From NCBI GenBank assembly GCA_009379955.1, contig WHST01000035.1, forward strand, positions 1 through 53,286: a stretch of DNA of 53,286 nucleotides, given 5' to 3'. Source of the DNA: Streptosporangiales bacterium (GTDB lineage: Bacteria; Actinomycetota; Actinomycetes; Streptosporangiales; WHST01). The notes under the pieces were generated by a model, which did no database searches, was not told where the DNA came from, and saw only the letters and a list, made by a program, of their open reading frames with translations. Below, piece after piece: positions 16,916-25,967 of the stretch. The position numbers and the translations under genes were made by a program. How positions within the stretch are numbered: the first letter of the stretch is position 1; each line of letters begins with the position of its first letter.

Positions 16916-18022
16916 TCAGCGGGTGGAGGGCGTGACGAACGGCGGCTTCACCACGCGGGCGCGCGCGGTACGGCCGCGCACGTCGAGGGTGACCTCGTCG
17001 CCGTCGCCGACGCCGCGGTCGAGCAGCGCGAGCGCGATGCCCTGCTTGCGGGTCGGCGAGAACGTGCCGCTCGTGACGACGCCGACCGGCTCACCGTCCC
17101 TGGCCACGGTCATCTCCGGCCGCGGGATCGCGCGGTCGATCGCCTCGAGCCCGCGCACGACACGGCGCGCGCCCTCCTCGCGCTCGCGGGTGAGGACGTC
17201 CCGGCCCCAGAACGCCGGCTTCCGCCAGCCGACGGCCCAGCCGGCGCGCGCCTGGACCGGGGTGATGTCGAGGGTGAGCTCGTGCCCGTGCAGCGGGTAG
17301 CCCATCTCGGTGCGCAGCGTGTCGCGCGCCCCGAGCCCGGCCGGCTGCACACCGTGCGTGGCACCGGCGGCGACCAGCGCCTCCCAGACGCGGACCGTGT
17401 CGGCGGCGGTCGGCAGCAGCTCGTACCCGTGCTCGCCGGTGTAGCCGGTGCGGCAGACGACGACCCTGGTGCCGTTCCACTCCGCATCGGCGAAGGACAT
17501 GTAGTCGTGCTCGTACGGCAGGCCGACGTCCTTCAGCAGCTCGGCGCTGCGCGGCCCCTGCACGGCGAGCACGCCGTACGCCTCGTGCAGGTTCTCGACC
17601 TCGACACCGGCCGGTGCCGCCGCCGCGAGCCGCCGGACGACCTCGGCGGTGTTCGCGGCGTTCGGCACGAGGAAGACCTCGTCGGGGCCGCGCAGGTAGG
17701 CGATGAGGTCGTCGACGACCCCGCCGGTCGGGTCGTCGCAGCACAGCGTGTACTGCGCCTGCCCGGGACCGATCCGGCCCAGGTCGTTCGACAGCGTGGC
17801 GTTGACGTAGTCGGCGGCGCCGGGACCGCGGACGACGGCCTTGCCGAGGTGGCTGACGTCGAACAGGCCGACCGCCTCGCGCACGGCGGTGTGCTCCTTG
17901 ACCACGCCACCGCCGGTGTACTCCAGTGGCATCTCCCAGCCGCCGAACTCGGCGAACTTCGCGCCGTTCGCGGCGTGCCAGTCGTGCAGGGGAGAACGGA
18001 TCAGGGCGGCGTCGTCGGTCAT
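16916..18022 (-). CDS. gcvT: aminomethyltransferase (glycine cleavage system T protein)
   Basis: The 368-residue protein takes the aminomethyl group from the H protein to tetrahydrofolate, releasing ammonia, in glycine cleavage. Family marks are [20 protein letters not shown] near the N-terminus, LFDVSHLGK, the catalytic-region Asp in the [14 protein letters not shown] block, and [13 protein letters not shown]. The length is normal. TAGCGT lies 7 nt upstream of the ATG on the minus strand (18030-18035), indicating a leaderless transcript. gcvH and gcvP are not in the window. Confidence 0.95.
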   Translation of the reverse strand: MTDDAALIRSPLHDWHAANGAKFAEFGGWEMPLEYTGGGVVKEHTAVREAVGLFDVSHLGKAVVRGPGAADYVNATLSNDLGRIGPGQAQYTLCCDDPTGGVVDDLIAYLRGPDEVFLVPNAANTAEVVRRLAAAAPAGVEVENLHEAYGVLAVQGPRSAELLKDVGLPYEHDYMSFADAEWNGTRVVVCRTGYTGEHGYELLPTAADTVRVWEALVAAGATHGVQPAGLGARDTLRTEMGYPLHGHELTLDITPVQARAGWAVGWRKPAFWGRDVLTREREEGARRVVRGLEAIDRAIPRPEMTVARDGEPVGVVTSGTFSPTRKQGIALALLDRGVGDGDEVTLDVRGRTARARVVKPPFVTPSTR

Positions 18023-18053
18023 GGACGTGACGCTAGCAGCGGCGGCCCTGCGC

Positions 18054-18841
18054 TCAGCCGCAGTCCCAGTGGTAGGCGATGTCCCAGGTGTCTCCGTGGG
18101 CGAGGCGGTGGGGGTTGCCGAAGAGGTGCCCGACGCCCGCGCCGGCCCACATCACGCCGAGGTCCTCGTCGGTGTCGAGCTGGACGAGCAGCGGCCAAGG
18201 CGCGTGCTTCGCCGCGGGTCGTACTGGACGAAGCTCGGGTAGCCGCCGATCCGGCCGCCCTGCGGGTTGAGCGGCTCCCAGACGTCGGCCCGGTCACGGC
18301 CGGTGAACCGCTCGATCTCGCTCCAGGGCAGGTCACGCTGCAGTCGCGTCGTTTCCACGCTCTCCCAGTCCGGCATGTCGAGGGCGGGCGTGAACGCCAT
18401 CGCCACGGGTCCCGGCCGGTCGAGCGGCGTGTGCGCCTCCGGCGGGGTGGGGGTCGGCGCACCGGGCTCGACGACGGACGGACCGCTCGGGCCGGGGAAG
18501 TAGCGCACGTCGAAGCCGTCGCGCACCCGCGGGTTCCCCAGCAGCTGACCGAGCACCTCGTCGGCGCCGACGAACCACTGGAGCAGGCCCGCCCTCGGGA
18601 ACCCCGGCAGGGCCGGGACCTGCTCGAAGTTCAGCTGCAGGACGAAGGTCATCGGCACGCCACGGACGTCGACCGGCCACGGCGCACCATGCGGCAGGTA
18701 CGGGTGCCCGCCGACGTGACAGTCACCGACGCCCGGCGCGCCGTCGGCGGCGCCGAAGGTCACGGCCGGCTTGGCGTACGGGGCGAGCTGGTACCTGAAC
18801 GGTTCGAGCTCGCCGGGCAGCGGCAACGGCTCCTGCGTCAT
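18054..18841 (-). pseudogene. DUF1963 (YwqG-like) protein with a frameshift
   Basis: The frame from ATG 18841 begins MTQEPLPLPGELEPFRY and shows a DUF1963/YwqG-like pattern (GGHPYLPHG, FVLQLNFEQVPAL, GRIGGYPSFVQYDPR). It then runs into non-family residues and stops at 18152. A different frame restores a family-like C-terminus: HAPWPLLVQLDTDEDLG, then [10 protein letters not shown], ending at 18054. The switch lies near 18207-18216, within a CGCGG-rich run, and needs a one-base insertion to join the halves. It is either a recent frameshift or a sequencing error. The start overlaps the stop of the GH13 gene (ATGA), so it belongs to the sugar operon transcript. Function is unknown. Confidence 0.75.
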
Positions 18842-20466
18842 CGACCGGCCGATCCGTTCGTCGTGCTCGGGAGCACCCACGCGGCCGTGTCCCGCGGCAG
18901 GTGTCCGCCGGTGTCGAGGGCGCCGCTGGTCGCGAGCACCTCGCCGTCGGGGAGGGGCACCGGAGAGTCCCCGGCGTTGACCACGCAGACCAGGCCGCCC
19001 CGCGTGAACGCGAGCACGCCCGGCGGCGCGTCGAGCCAGCCGATCGTCTCGTTCTGCTCGATCACCTCGCGTCCGAGCACACTCGAGGCGAGCAGGCCGC
19101 GGCGCAGGCGCAGCGCCGACCGGGTGAACGCGAGCGTCGACGCCTCGTCGGAATCCTGCGCCTCGACCGACGTGTCGCCCCAGCCCGCCGGCTGCGGCAG
19201 CCACGGCGCGGCGGTGGCGCCCGCCGGGGAGAACCCGTACGACGCACCGTCGCGGGTCCACGGCAGCGGGACGCGGCAGCCGTCCCGCGTGCGCCCGCTG
19301 CGGAACCAGGCGGGGTCCTGCCGCGCGCCGGGCGGCACGTCGACCTCGGGCAGGCCGAGCTCCTGGCCCTGGTACAGGTACACCGTGCCCGGCAGCGCGA
19401 GCATCAGCAGCAGCGCCGCCCGCGCGCGGGCGTGCCCCCGCGACCCGCCGCCGTACCTCGTCGCCGAGCGCACGACGTCGTGGTTCTCCGTCACCCAGGT
19501 GACCGGCCCGCCGTTGACCGTCGACGCGGCCAGCAGGTCGTCGATCGTCGACCGGAGGGCCGCGGGATCCCAGGGCGTGTGGATGAACGCGAACGCGAAG
19601 CCGAGGTGCAGCTCGTCGGGGCGCACGTAGCGCGCGGCGCGGTCGGCGGGCAGGTTGATCTCGCCGACGAGGCAGCGGGGCGGGTCGTAGGTGTCGGCGA
19701 TCCGCCGCCACCGCCGGTACACGTCGTGCACCTCTTCCCTGTCGCACGCCAGCGGGTTGCTGCGCAGCAGCAGCGGTCGCTGGACGGACGGGTCGGGCAG
19801 GTCGGGCAGGTCGGCGGCCTTGAACAGACCGTGCGCGACGTCGATGCGCACACCGTCGAACCCCCGGTCGAACCAGAACCGCAGGACCCCGTCGAAGAGC
19901 TCGGCGGTCGCCGGGTGGTCCCAGTTCCAGTCCGGCTGCTCGGGGGCGTACATGTGCAGGTACCACTCCCCCGGCATGCCGTCGGGCCCGACCACCCGCG
20001 TCCATGCCGGTCCGCCGAAGACGCTCGTCCAGTTGTTCGGCGGCTCGCCTCCGTCCTCGCCCCGTCCGGGCCTGAAGTGGAAGCGCTCCCGCTCCGGCGA
20101 GCCCGGGCCCGCCGCGAGCGCCGCGCGGAAGAGCGGGTGCTCGCTGGAGCAGTGGTTGGGCACCAGGTCGACGAGCATCCGCAGGCCGTGGTCGTGCGCG
20201 ACCGCGAGCAGCCGGTCGACGTCACCGAGGGTGCCGAACAGCGGGTCGACGTCGACGTAGTCGCTCACGTCGTACCCGTGGTCGGCCTGCGGTGACGTCT
20301 GGAACGGCGTCAACCACACGGCGTCGACGCCGAGGCCCACGACGTGGCCGAACCGCTCCGCGATGCCGGCGAGATCGCCGACGCCGTCACCGTCGGCGTC
20401 GGCGAAGCTGCGCGGGTACACCTGGTAGACGACCGCGTCGCGCCACCAGTCCGTGCTGTCGACCAT
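18838..20466 (-). CDS. GH13 alpha-glucosidase
   Basis: The 542-residue cytoplasmic glycoside hydrolase has the GH13 catalytic set: nucleophile Asp209 in GVRIDVAHG, acid/base Glu269 in CLVGEINL, and transition-state Asp330 in TENHD. The N-terminal motifs are WWRDAVVYQVYPRSF and DLVPNHCS. This layout fits the GH13 alpha-glucosidase/oligo-1,6-glucosidase group (probably subfamily 30). It is downstream of an ABC importer on the same strand, so it probably hydrolyses the imported maltose-, isomaltose- or trehalose-like sugar to glucose. The ATG at 20466 was chosen as the first residue of family likeness. Confidence 0.92.
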   Translation of the reverse strand: MVDSTDWWRDAVVYQVYPRSFADADGDGVGDLAGIAERFGHVVGLGVDAVWLTPFQTSPQADHGYDVSDYVDVDPLFGTLGDVDRLLAVAHDHGLRMLVDLVPNHCSSEHPLFRAALAAGPGSPERERFHFRPGRGEDGGEPPNNWTSVFGGPAWTRVVGPDGMPGEWYLHMYAPEQPDWNWDHPATAELFDGVLRFWFDRGFDGVRIDVAHGLFKAADLPDLPDPSVQRPLLLRSNPLACDREEVHDVYRRWRRIADTYDPPRCLVGEINLPADRAARYVRPDELHLGFAFAFIHTPWDPAALRSTIDDLLAASTVNGGPVTWVTENHDVVRSATRYGGGSRGHARARAALLLMLALPGTVYLYQGQELGLPEVDVPPGARQDPAWFRSGRTRDGCRVPLPWTRDGASYGFSPAGATAAPWLPQPAGWGDTSVEAQDSDEASTLAFTRSALRLRRGLLASSVLGREVIEQNETIGWLDAPPGVLAFTRGGLVCVVNAGDSPVPLPDGEVLATSGALDTGGHLPRDTAAWVLPSTTNGSAGR

Positions 20467-20495
20467 GCACCAGACCCTAATGGGGTGGGCCGGGC

Positions 20496-21422
20496 CTACT
20501 TCACGCCTCCGGTCGTCAGGCCGGCGATGATCCGGCGCTGGAAGATGAGCACGGCCACGACGAGCGGCACGGTCACGAGCACACCGGCCGCCATCTGCGT
20601 GCCGAACGGCTGGTCGAACCCGTACGCGCCGGTGAACTTCGAGATCGCCACGGTCGCGGTCTGCATCTCCTTCTCGTTCACCATCGACAGCGCGATGATG
20701 AACTCGTTCCACGCCGCGATGAAGGTGATGATCGCGGTGGTGAACACGCCCGGTGCGGCGAGCGGGATGATGATCTTGCGGAACGCCTGGCCCGGGGTGC
20801 AGCCGTCGATCATCGCCGCCTGCTCGAGGTCGAACGGCAGCTGCCGGAAGAACGCGGTGAGGTTGAACACCGCGAGCGGCAACGCGAACGACAGGCTGGG
20901 CAGGATCATCGCCTGGTAGGTGTTGATCCAGCTCTCGCCCCAGATCGAGCCGAGGAACGCGCCAACGGGTCCCAGGTTCCCCCAGTCCGTGAACGCCTTG
21001 AGCAGCGGCACGATGAGCGAGATGCCGGGGAACATCGACGTGGCGATGATGACCGCCAGCACCACGTTCTTGAACCTGAAGTCCAGGCGCGCGAGCGCGT
21101 ACGCCGCGAACGTGCCGATGATCAGGGTGAGGATCGTCGCCGTGCCGGCGACGATGAGGCTGTTCAGCAACGACCGGCCGAAGCCGACGTCGGGCTTGAA
21201 CACCGCGACGAAGTTCTCGATCGAGATCGGCCACGGGATCGGCAGGTTGCTGAACTGGTCGTCGGGACGCCGGAAGGCCGAGACCACCATCCAGTAGAAC
21301 GGGACGAGGCAGTAGACGATGATCACGGCGACGCCGATCATCGGCCAGACGTTGCGCTCCCTCTTGACCTTCACCGGCTGGGTGGCCGGGGCGCTGGGCG
21401 CGCGTTCTGCGACGGTCGTCAT
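20496..21422 (-). CDS. carbohydrate ABC transporter permease, MalG-type
   Basis: The 308-residue membrane protein of the MalG/GanQ type has six helices and the cytoplasmic EAA-loop segment around EQAAMIDGCTPGQAFRKIIIPLAAPG, which docks with the ATPase. The ATG at 21422 overlaps the stop of the MalF-type gene (ATGA), so both permeases are made in equal amounts. No ATP-binding subunit is encoded here, so it presumably uses a shared MsiK-type ATPase made elsewhere, as in Streptomyces. Confidence 0.93.
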   Translation of the reverse strand: MTTVAERAPSAPATQPVKVKRERNVWPMIGVAVIIVYCLVPFYWMVVSAFRRPDDQFSNLPIPWPISIENFVAVFKPDVGFGRSLLNSLIVAGTATILTLIIGTFAAYALARLDFRFKNVVLAVIIATSMFPGISLIVPLLKAFTDWGNLGPVGAFLGSIWGESWINTYQAMILPSLSFALPLAVFNLTAFFRQLPFDLEQAAMIDGCTPGQAFRKIIIPLAAPGVFTTAIITFIAAWNEFIIALSMVNEKEMQTATVAISKFTGAYGFDQPFGTQMAAGVLVTVPLVVAVLIFQRRIIAGLTTGGVK

Positions 21423-22426
21423 GATGCCGCACCTCCGGTTGCCGTCGTCGCGGTCGGCGCCTTCGCCCGCGGGGTCTTCTTCCGCTGCGACTTGGCCGCG
21501 CCGATGACGTCGGCGCCGAGCAGCCTGACGAACAGGAACGCGATGACCGCGACATAGAGGAACAGGATCGTCGCGTAGGCGGCCGCCGGTCCGTATCTCG
21601 TCTGGTTCGCCTCGTCGAACGCGAGCATCGAGAGCACTTCGACCGAGTCCTTGCGCGGACCGATGAGCACGTACGGCAGGTCGAACATGCGCAACGAGTC
21701 GAGCAGCCGGAACAGAACGGCGACGAGCAGGGCGGGCTTGGCGAGCGGCAAGGTGATGCGGAACAGCTGGGTCCAGCCGCTCGCACCGTCGACCTTCGCC
21801 GCCTCGTAGACCTCGCCGGGGATCGTCTGGAGCCCGGCGAGCACGAGCAGGCCGATGAACGGCGCCGTCTTCCAGGTGTCGGCGAGGATGATGGCGACCT
21901 TGGCCTGCCACCCCTCCGTGGTCCACAGGATCTCGGTCCGCAGCAACGCGTTCGCGGCGCCGTCGGGCTGGAAGATCCACTTCCACAGCAGTGCGGAGAC
22001 GGCGGTCGGGATCGCCCACGGCACCAGGATGCTCGCTCGCAGGATGCCCCGGCCGCGGAAGGCCCGGTGCATCACCAGTGCCATCGCGACGCCGATGAAG
22101 GTCTCGAAGAGCACCGTCGTGACCGTGAAGAACGTCGTGTTGTAGAGGGCGTTGACGAACCTGTCCGCCCCGGCACCGGCGAACATCGCCGCGTAGTTGC
22201 CGAGGCCGACGAACTGGTCGCCCTCGATGACGAAGCCCTGCGCGTCGAGGCCCTCGCCCTCCCGGTACAGGGAGGTGTAGAGAGCGGAGATGATCGGGTA
22301 GAGGACGACGAGACCGAGCACGGCCATCGTCGGTGAGACCAGGATCGCGGCGAGCCGGCCGGCGCCCTCCTCACGGTTCTTCGGTCTCTTCCCCGCCTTC
22401 CGCACTGCTCCTGCGGCAACTGCCAT
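21419..22426 (-). CDS. carbohydrate ABC transporter permease, MalF-type
   Basis: The 335-residue permease has six membrane helices and the EAA-loop motif in YEAAKVDGASGWTQLFRITLPLAKP. A GGGGAGGGTG ribosome-binding site precedes the ATG at 22426. The frame is open 19 codons further, but only because of the palindrome upstream. The Lys/Arg-rich N-terminus and a basic C-terminal tail (KSQRKKTPRAKAP) are normal for this group. It forms the channel with the downstream MalG-type protein. Confidence 0.93.
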   Translation of the reverse strand: MAVAAGAVRKAGKRPKNREEGAGRLAAILVSPTMAVLGLVVLYPIISALYTSLYREGEGLDAQGFVIEGDQFVGLGNYAAMFAGAGADRFVNALYNTTFFTVTTVLFETFIGVAMALVMHRAFRGRGILRASILVPWAIPTAVSALLWKWIFQPDGAANALLRTEILWTTEGWQAKVAIILADTWKTAPFIGLLVLAGLQTIPGEVYEAAKVDGASGWTQLFRITLPLAKPALLVAVLFRLLDSLRMFDLPYVLIGPRKDSVEVLSMLAFDEANQTRYGPAAAYATILFLYVAVIAFLFVRLLGADVIGAAKSQRKKTPRAKAPTATTATGGAAS

Positions 22427-22458
22427 GTCACACCCTCCCCATGGCAACACAGCCGCGG

Positions 22459-22490
22459 GAGCCGGATGGCGTGTACACGCCATCCGGCTC
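22459..22490. terminator. perfect 32-nt palindrome between binding-protein and permease genes
   Basis: A perfect inverted repeat with 16-nt arms and no spacer (centre GTGTACAC at 22471-22478) sits in the 77-nt gap between the binding-protein stop and the permease start. It is not followed by a T-run. Its place matches the intercistronic hairpins of sugar ABC operons, which partly terminate or stabilise the upstream mRNA so that more binding protein than permease is made. A protein-binding role is also possible. Confidence 0.6.
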
Positions 22491-22503
22491 GCCGCGGAGG
22501 TGT

Positions 22504-23814
22504 CTACTCCGTGATCAGCTTCTCGAGCTCGGCCTGCAGGTCCTTCAGCGCCTGGTCCGACGTCTTCTCGCCGTTCATCGCGCCGTATGCCGCCTCCTGG
22601 AGAGCGACGGTGACATCGCCGTACTTGACCGCCTGGGGACGCGGCTTCGCCGTCTCGATGGACTCCTTGAGGGTCGGCAGGTGCGGGAACTTCTTGACCA
22701 GCGCCGGGTCGTCGTACAACCCGCTCCTCGTCGGCGCCTGCGACGTGGCGACGAGGTTGGCCCGCTGGCGTTCCTCACTGGTGAGGAACGTGATGAAGTC
22801 GAGCGCCGTGGCCTTGTTCTCCGCGAACGCGCTCACCGCGAGGTTGTGACCGCCGAGCGTCGAGACGCCAGGACCGTCTTGGCCGGGGATCGGGGCCATC
22901 GCGAACTTGCCGCCCTTCACCTTCGACGCGCTCTCCTTGTTCATCAGCGCGTTGGCGTACGGCCAGTTGCGCATGAAGACGAGGTCGCCGCTCTGGAACG
23001 CCCGTCGTGACGGTTCCTCCTGGTACGTCACGGACGCCTTCGGGAACTCCTTGCTCTTGATGCCGTTGACGAGGAAGTCGAGTCCCGCCTTCGCCTCTGG
23101 CGTGTTCACGTCGGGCTTGCCACTGTCGTCGAGGACCGCGCCGCCCGCGGAGTTGATGGCCTCGGAGAAGTTGCAGGTGAGGCCCTCGTACTTGTCGAAC
23201 TGGCCGGCGTAACAGCTCATGCCCTTGCCCTCGGGGAGCGCGAGCACCTTGTCGCAGGCCGCCTTCATCTCGTCCCAGGTCTTGGGCGGCTCGGCGACCT
23301 TGGCCTTCTTCAGCAGGTCGCTGCGGTAGTACAGCAGCGCGCCGTCGGAGAAGTTCGGCACCGCGTACATGTTGCCGCGGTACGTCGCGCTCGTGATCGT
23401 GGGCTTGAGGAACGCCTCGGTGTCCACCTCGTCCTTGGGGATCGGCAGCACCCAGCGGTTGGCCGCGAACTCCGCGGTCCAGACCACGTCGAGGCTGAGG
23501 ATGCCGTACTCCTTCGACTTCGTCTGTGCGTTCTGCACCATCTGCTGACGCTGCGCGTCAGCGGACTCGGGCAGCTCGACGATGCGGACCTTCTCGTCGG
23601 GATGACTCTTGTTCCAGGCGTCGACCTGGTTCTGCTGGTTGCCCGAGGTGTCCTTGCCGGTGGCGTAGGTCACGGGTCCGCGGCCGCTGAAAGCGTCCTT
23701 GTCCGTGCTACCGCCGCCGCCGTCGTCACCGCCACCACCGCCGCCGCCACACGCCGCGAGCATGGCGACCGCGACCAGTGCGACGCCTCCGCGCGCTAGA
23801 TACCGCCCTACCAT
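22504..23814 (-). CDS. carbohydrate ABC transporter substrate-binding lipoprotein
   Basis: The 436-residue extracellular solute-binding protein (family 1) has a lipoprotein signal: a hydrophobic segment GGVALVAVAMLAAC with a LAAC lipobox, then a Gly/Asp-rich linker. The mature protein has family motifs GILSLDVVWTAEFAANRW and AVPNFSDGALLYYRSDLL. It captures an oligosaccharide and hands it to the permeases downstream. It is the first gene of the operon. The ATG at 23814 has a GGAAGGGG ribosome-binding site. The divergent gap to pepA (23815-24053) should hold its promoter, but no clear LacI-type operator is seen; only short AGTAC/GTACT arms lie near 23920-23936. Confidence 0.93.
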   Translation of the reverse strand: MVGRYLARGGVALVAVAMLAACGGGGGGGDDGGGGSTDKDAFSGRGPVTYATGKDTSGNQQNQVDAWNKSHPDEKVRIVELPESADAQRQQMVQNAQTKSKEYGILSLDVVWTAEFAANRWVLPIPKDEVDTEAFLKPTITSATYRGNMYAVPNFSDGALLYYRSDLLKKAKVAEPPKTWDEMKAACDKVLALPEGKGMSCYAGQFDKYEGLTCNFSEAINSAGGAVLDDSGKPDVNTPEAKAGLDFLVNGIKSKEFPKASVTYQEEPSRRAFQSGDLVFMRNWPYANALMNKESASKVKGGKFAMAPIPGQDGPGVSTLGGHNLAVSAFAENKATALDFITFLTSEERQRANLVATSQAPTRSGLYDDPALVKKFPHLPTLKESIETAKPRPQAVKYGDVTVALQEAAYGAMNGEKTSDQALKDLQAELEKLITE

Positions 23815-24053
23815 TCGTGCCCCTTCCGACCTCTTCGTCGAAACGCGCCGGGGTCTCGCCCGTACCGGCCTCTCACCGGCGGCGCCGTGGATGGTGCCCT
23901 GACCTTGCCGCATGGAAAGTACCAAGGGAAGTACTCGTGATGGCTCCGTTACCCGCGAAATGGCGCGCGCGGCGTTTCGCGGACACACGCGACAGGCGAG
24001 AATCCGCTGCGTAGCCGTACGATCGGGCTCGGCAACGCCTCGAAAGGAGCCCC

Positions 24054-25559
24054 GTGACCGCATCAGTGCTCAGCAGGAAGTCGCCCGCTTCGGCCCGCGC
24101 CGACGCCGTGGTGGTCGGCCTCGTCCCGTCCGGCGACGACCCGGGCCCGACCCTCGCCCCCGGCGCCGAGGACCTCGTCAAGGCGTCCCGGCGGGCGAAG
24201 CGAGGGCTCGTGGAGAGCCTCGCGGTGGTGCGGGCAGGCACCAAGGTCGGCGCCGTCACCCGCATCCCCGCGCCGGCCGGGTTGGCGGCCGACACGGTGG
24301 TCGCGGTGGGGCTCGGGGCCTGGTCGGACGACTCCGCGGGCCTCGACACACTGCGCGCGGCCGCCGCGACCGCCGTCCGCAGTCTCGCCGGCACCGGGAC
24401 CGTCGTCGTCGCCCTCCCGGCGGCGACACCGGAGCAGGTCGCCGCCGTGACCCTCGGAGCCGAGCTTGGCGCGTACACCTTCGACCGGTACCGCACCACG
24501 CCGAGGGCGGAGGCGGCGCCCGTCGGCCAGGTCACGGTGACGAGCGACCGGGCCGGCGACCGTGCCACGAAGGCGGCGTTCGCCCGCGCGCAGCAGGTCG
24601 CGGCCGGCGTCCGCCTGGCCCGCGATCTCGTCAACACCGCGCCGTCCGACCAGAGCCCCGCCGGGCTCGCCGACGCCGCGGTGCGCACGGGCAAGGACCA
24701 CGGCCTCAAGGTGCAGGTGCTCGACGAGAAGGCGCTGGCCAAGGGCGGCTACGGCGGTCTCGTCGGCGTCGGTCAGGGATCCGTGAACCCGCCGCGGCTG
24801 ATCCGGGTGGCGTACACGCACCCCCGCGCGAAGAAGACCCTCGCGCTGTGCGGCAAGGGCATCACGTTCGACTCAGGCGGTCTTTCCCTCAAGACGAACG
24901 ACGGCATGGCCGCGATGAAGTGCGATATGGGCGGCGCGGCCGCGGTGCTCGGCACGCTGGTCGCGGTGAGCCGGATCAAGCCGAAGGTCAACGTCGTCGG
25001 CTACCTCGCGTGCGCGGAGAACATGCCGAGCGGCTCGGCCCAGCGGCCGTCCGACGTGCTCACGACGTACGGCGGGACGACGGTGGAGGTGCTCAACACC
25101 GACGCCGAGGGTCGCCTCGTCCTCGCCGACGCCCTCGCCCGCGCCGTCGAGGACGAGCCCGACATCCTCGTCGACATCGCGACGCTGACCGGCGCCCAGA
25201 TGGTCGCGCTCGGCCACCGGTACTTCGCCGTGCTCGGCGACGACGAGACCCGCGCCGCGGTCGTGGCGGCGGCCGATCGCGCCGGCGAGCCGGCCTGGCC
25301 GATGCCCCTCCCCCCGGACGGCCGTGAGCACCTCTCCTCCGACGTCGCCGACATCGCCAACGTCGCCCGCCACCGGCACGCCGGCATGCTCCTCGCCGGT
25401 GTCTTCCTCAAGGCGTTCGTGCCCGACGGCCAGGCGTGGGTCCACCTCGACATCGCCGGTCCCGCCTTCAGTGACAAGGCCGACGGCTACACGAGCAAGG
25501 GCGGCACGGGAGTCACGGTCCGCACCATGGTGGAGCTGGCCGAGAGCCTGGCCGGCTGA
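24054..25559 (+). CDS. pepA: leucyl aminopeptidase
   Basis: The 501-residue cytosolic M17 metallopeptidase removes N-terminal residues from peptides. The two-metal site motifs are intact: GKGITFDSGGLSLK (Lys and Asp ligands) and NTDAEGRLVLADAL (Asp, Glu and the Arg that stabilises the transition state). The GTG at 24054 has an AAAGGAG ribosome-binding site. In Streptomyces and mycobacteria pepA lies close to the lpd/sucB and lip genes, as here. An end-terminator could not be identified convincingly. The next gene is convergent. Confidence 0.97.
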   Translation: MTASVLSRKSPASARADAVVVGLVPSGDDPGPTLAPGAEDLVKASRRAKRGLVESLAVVRAGTKVGAVTRIPAPAGLAADTVVAVGLGAWSDDSAGLDTLRAAAATAVRSLAGTGTVVVALPAATPEQVAAVTLGAELGAYTFDRYRTTPRAEAAPVGQVTVTSDRAGDRATKAAFARAQQVAAGVRLARDLVNTAPSDQSPAGLADAAVRTGKDHGLKVQVLDEKALAKGGYGGLVGVGQGSVNPPRLIRVAYTHPRAKKTLALCGKGITFDSGGLSLKTNDGMAAMKCDMGGAAAVLGTLVAVSRIKPKVNVVGYLACAENMPSGSAQRPSDVLTTYGGTTVEVLNTDAEGRLVLADALARAVEDEPDILVDIATLTGAQMVALGHRYFAVLGDDETRAAVVAAADRAGEPAWPMPLPPDGREHLSSDVADIANVARHRHAGMLLAGVFLKAFVPDGQAWVHLDIAGPAFSDKADGYTSKGGTGVTVRTMVELAESLAG

Positions 25560-25575
25560 GCCTGCGCCTCGGGCC

Positions 25576-25926
25576 TCAGCGGTCCTCGAGGCGGCGGCGG
25601 TCGGCGAGGCGTTGCTCCTGGGCGCGGCGGGCGTTCCACTCGCGCATGCGCTGGGGATAGCCGACGACGGCGGCGTCGTAGCTCGGGATGCCGAGGCGGT
25701 TGGCGAAGTCGTGGGCGTAACGGGGACCAGGGACGCGCCGGCGGGTCCACTCGCCGTCGACGGCGACCAGGACGAGCGTCGTCTCGGTCACCGCGGTCTT
25801 GGGCTCGACGAAGCCCTCGACGCCCCGCCGCGACCGCGCGAACTCCTCGAGGTGCGCGAGGTCGGCCCGGTCGGCCTCACGCAGCCGCCCGGACTTCGCC
25901 TTCTTGCGGCGCAACCATCGGGCCAC
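25576..25926 (-). CDS. conserved short protein of the pepA neighbourhood
   Basis: The 116-residue soluble protein is basic at both ends (ARWLRRKKAKSGRLREAD and RRAQEQRLADRRRLEDR). The centre has EGFVEPKTAVTETTLVLVAVDGEW and GIPSYDAAVVGYPQRMR. Comparable short proteins next to pepA in Streptomyces are annotated as hypothetical or oxidoreductase-like. The function is unknown. The GTG at 25926 was chosen because AGGAG lies 7 nt upstream. The frame can start at 25953, adding 9 residues. It is convergent with pepA. Confidence 0.75.
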   Translation of the reverse strand: MARWLRRKKAKSGRLREADRADLAHLEEFARSRRGVEGFVEPKTAVTETTLVLVAVDGEWTRRRVPGPRYAHDFANRLGIPSYDAAVVGYPQRMREWNARRAQEQRLADRRRLEDR

Positions 25927-25967
25927 GACCACGCTCCTCTCGACGGACGCCACGGGAGCGTCTCACC

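Noticed and set aside
25555-25580. GCTGAG/CTCAGC inverted repeat after pepA as a terminator
   Set aside because: Arms of only 6 nt with a 14-nt loop and no T-run are too weak to support.
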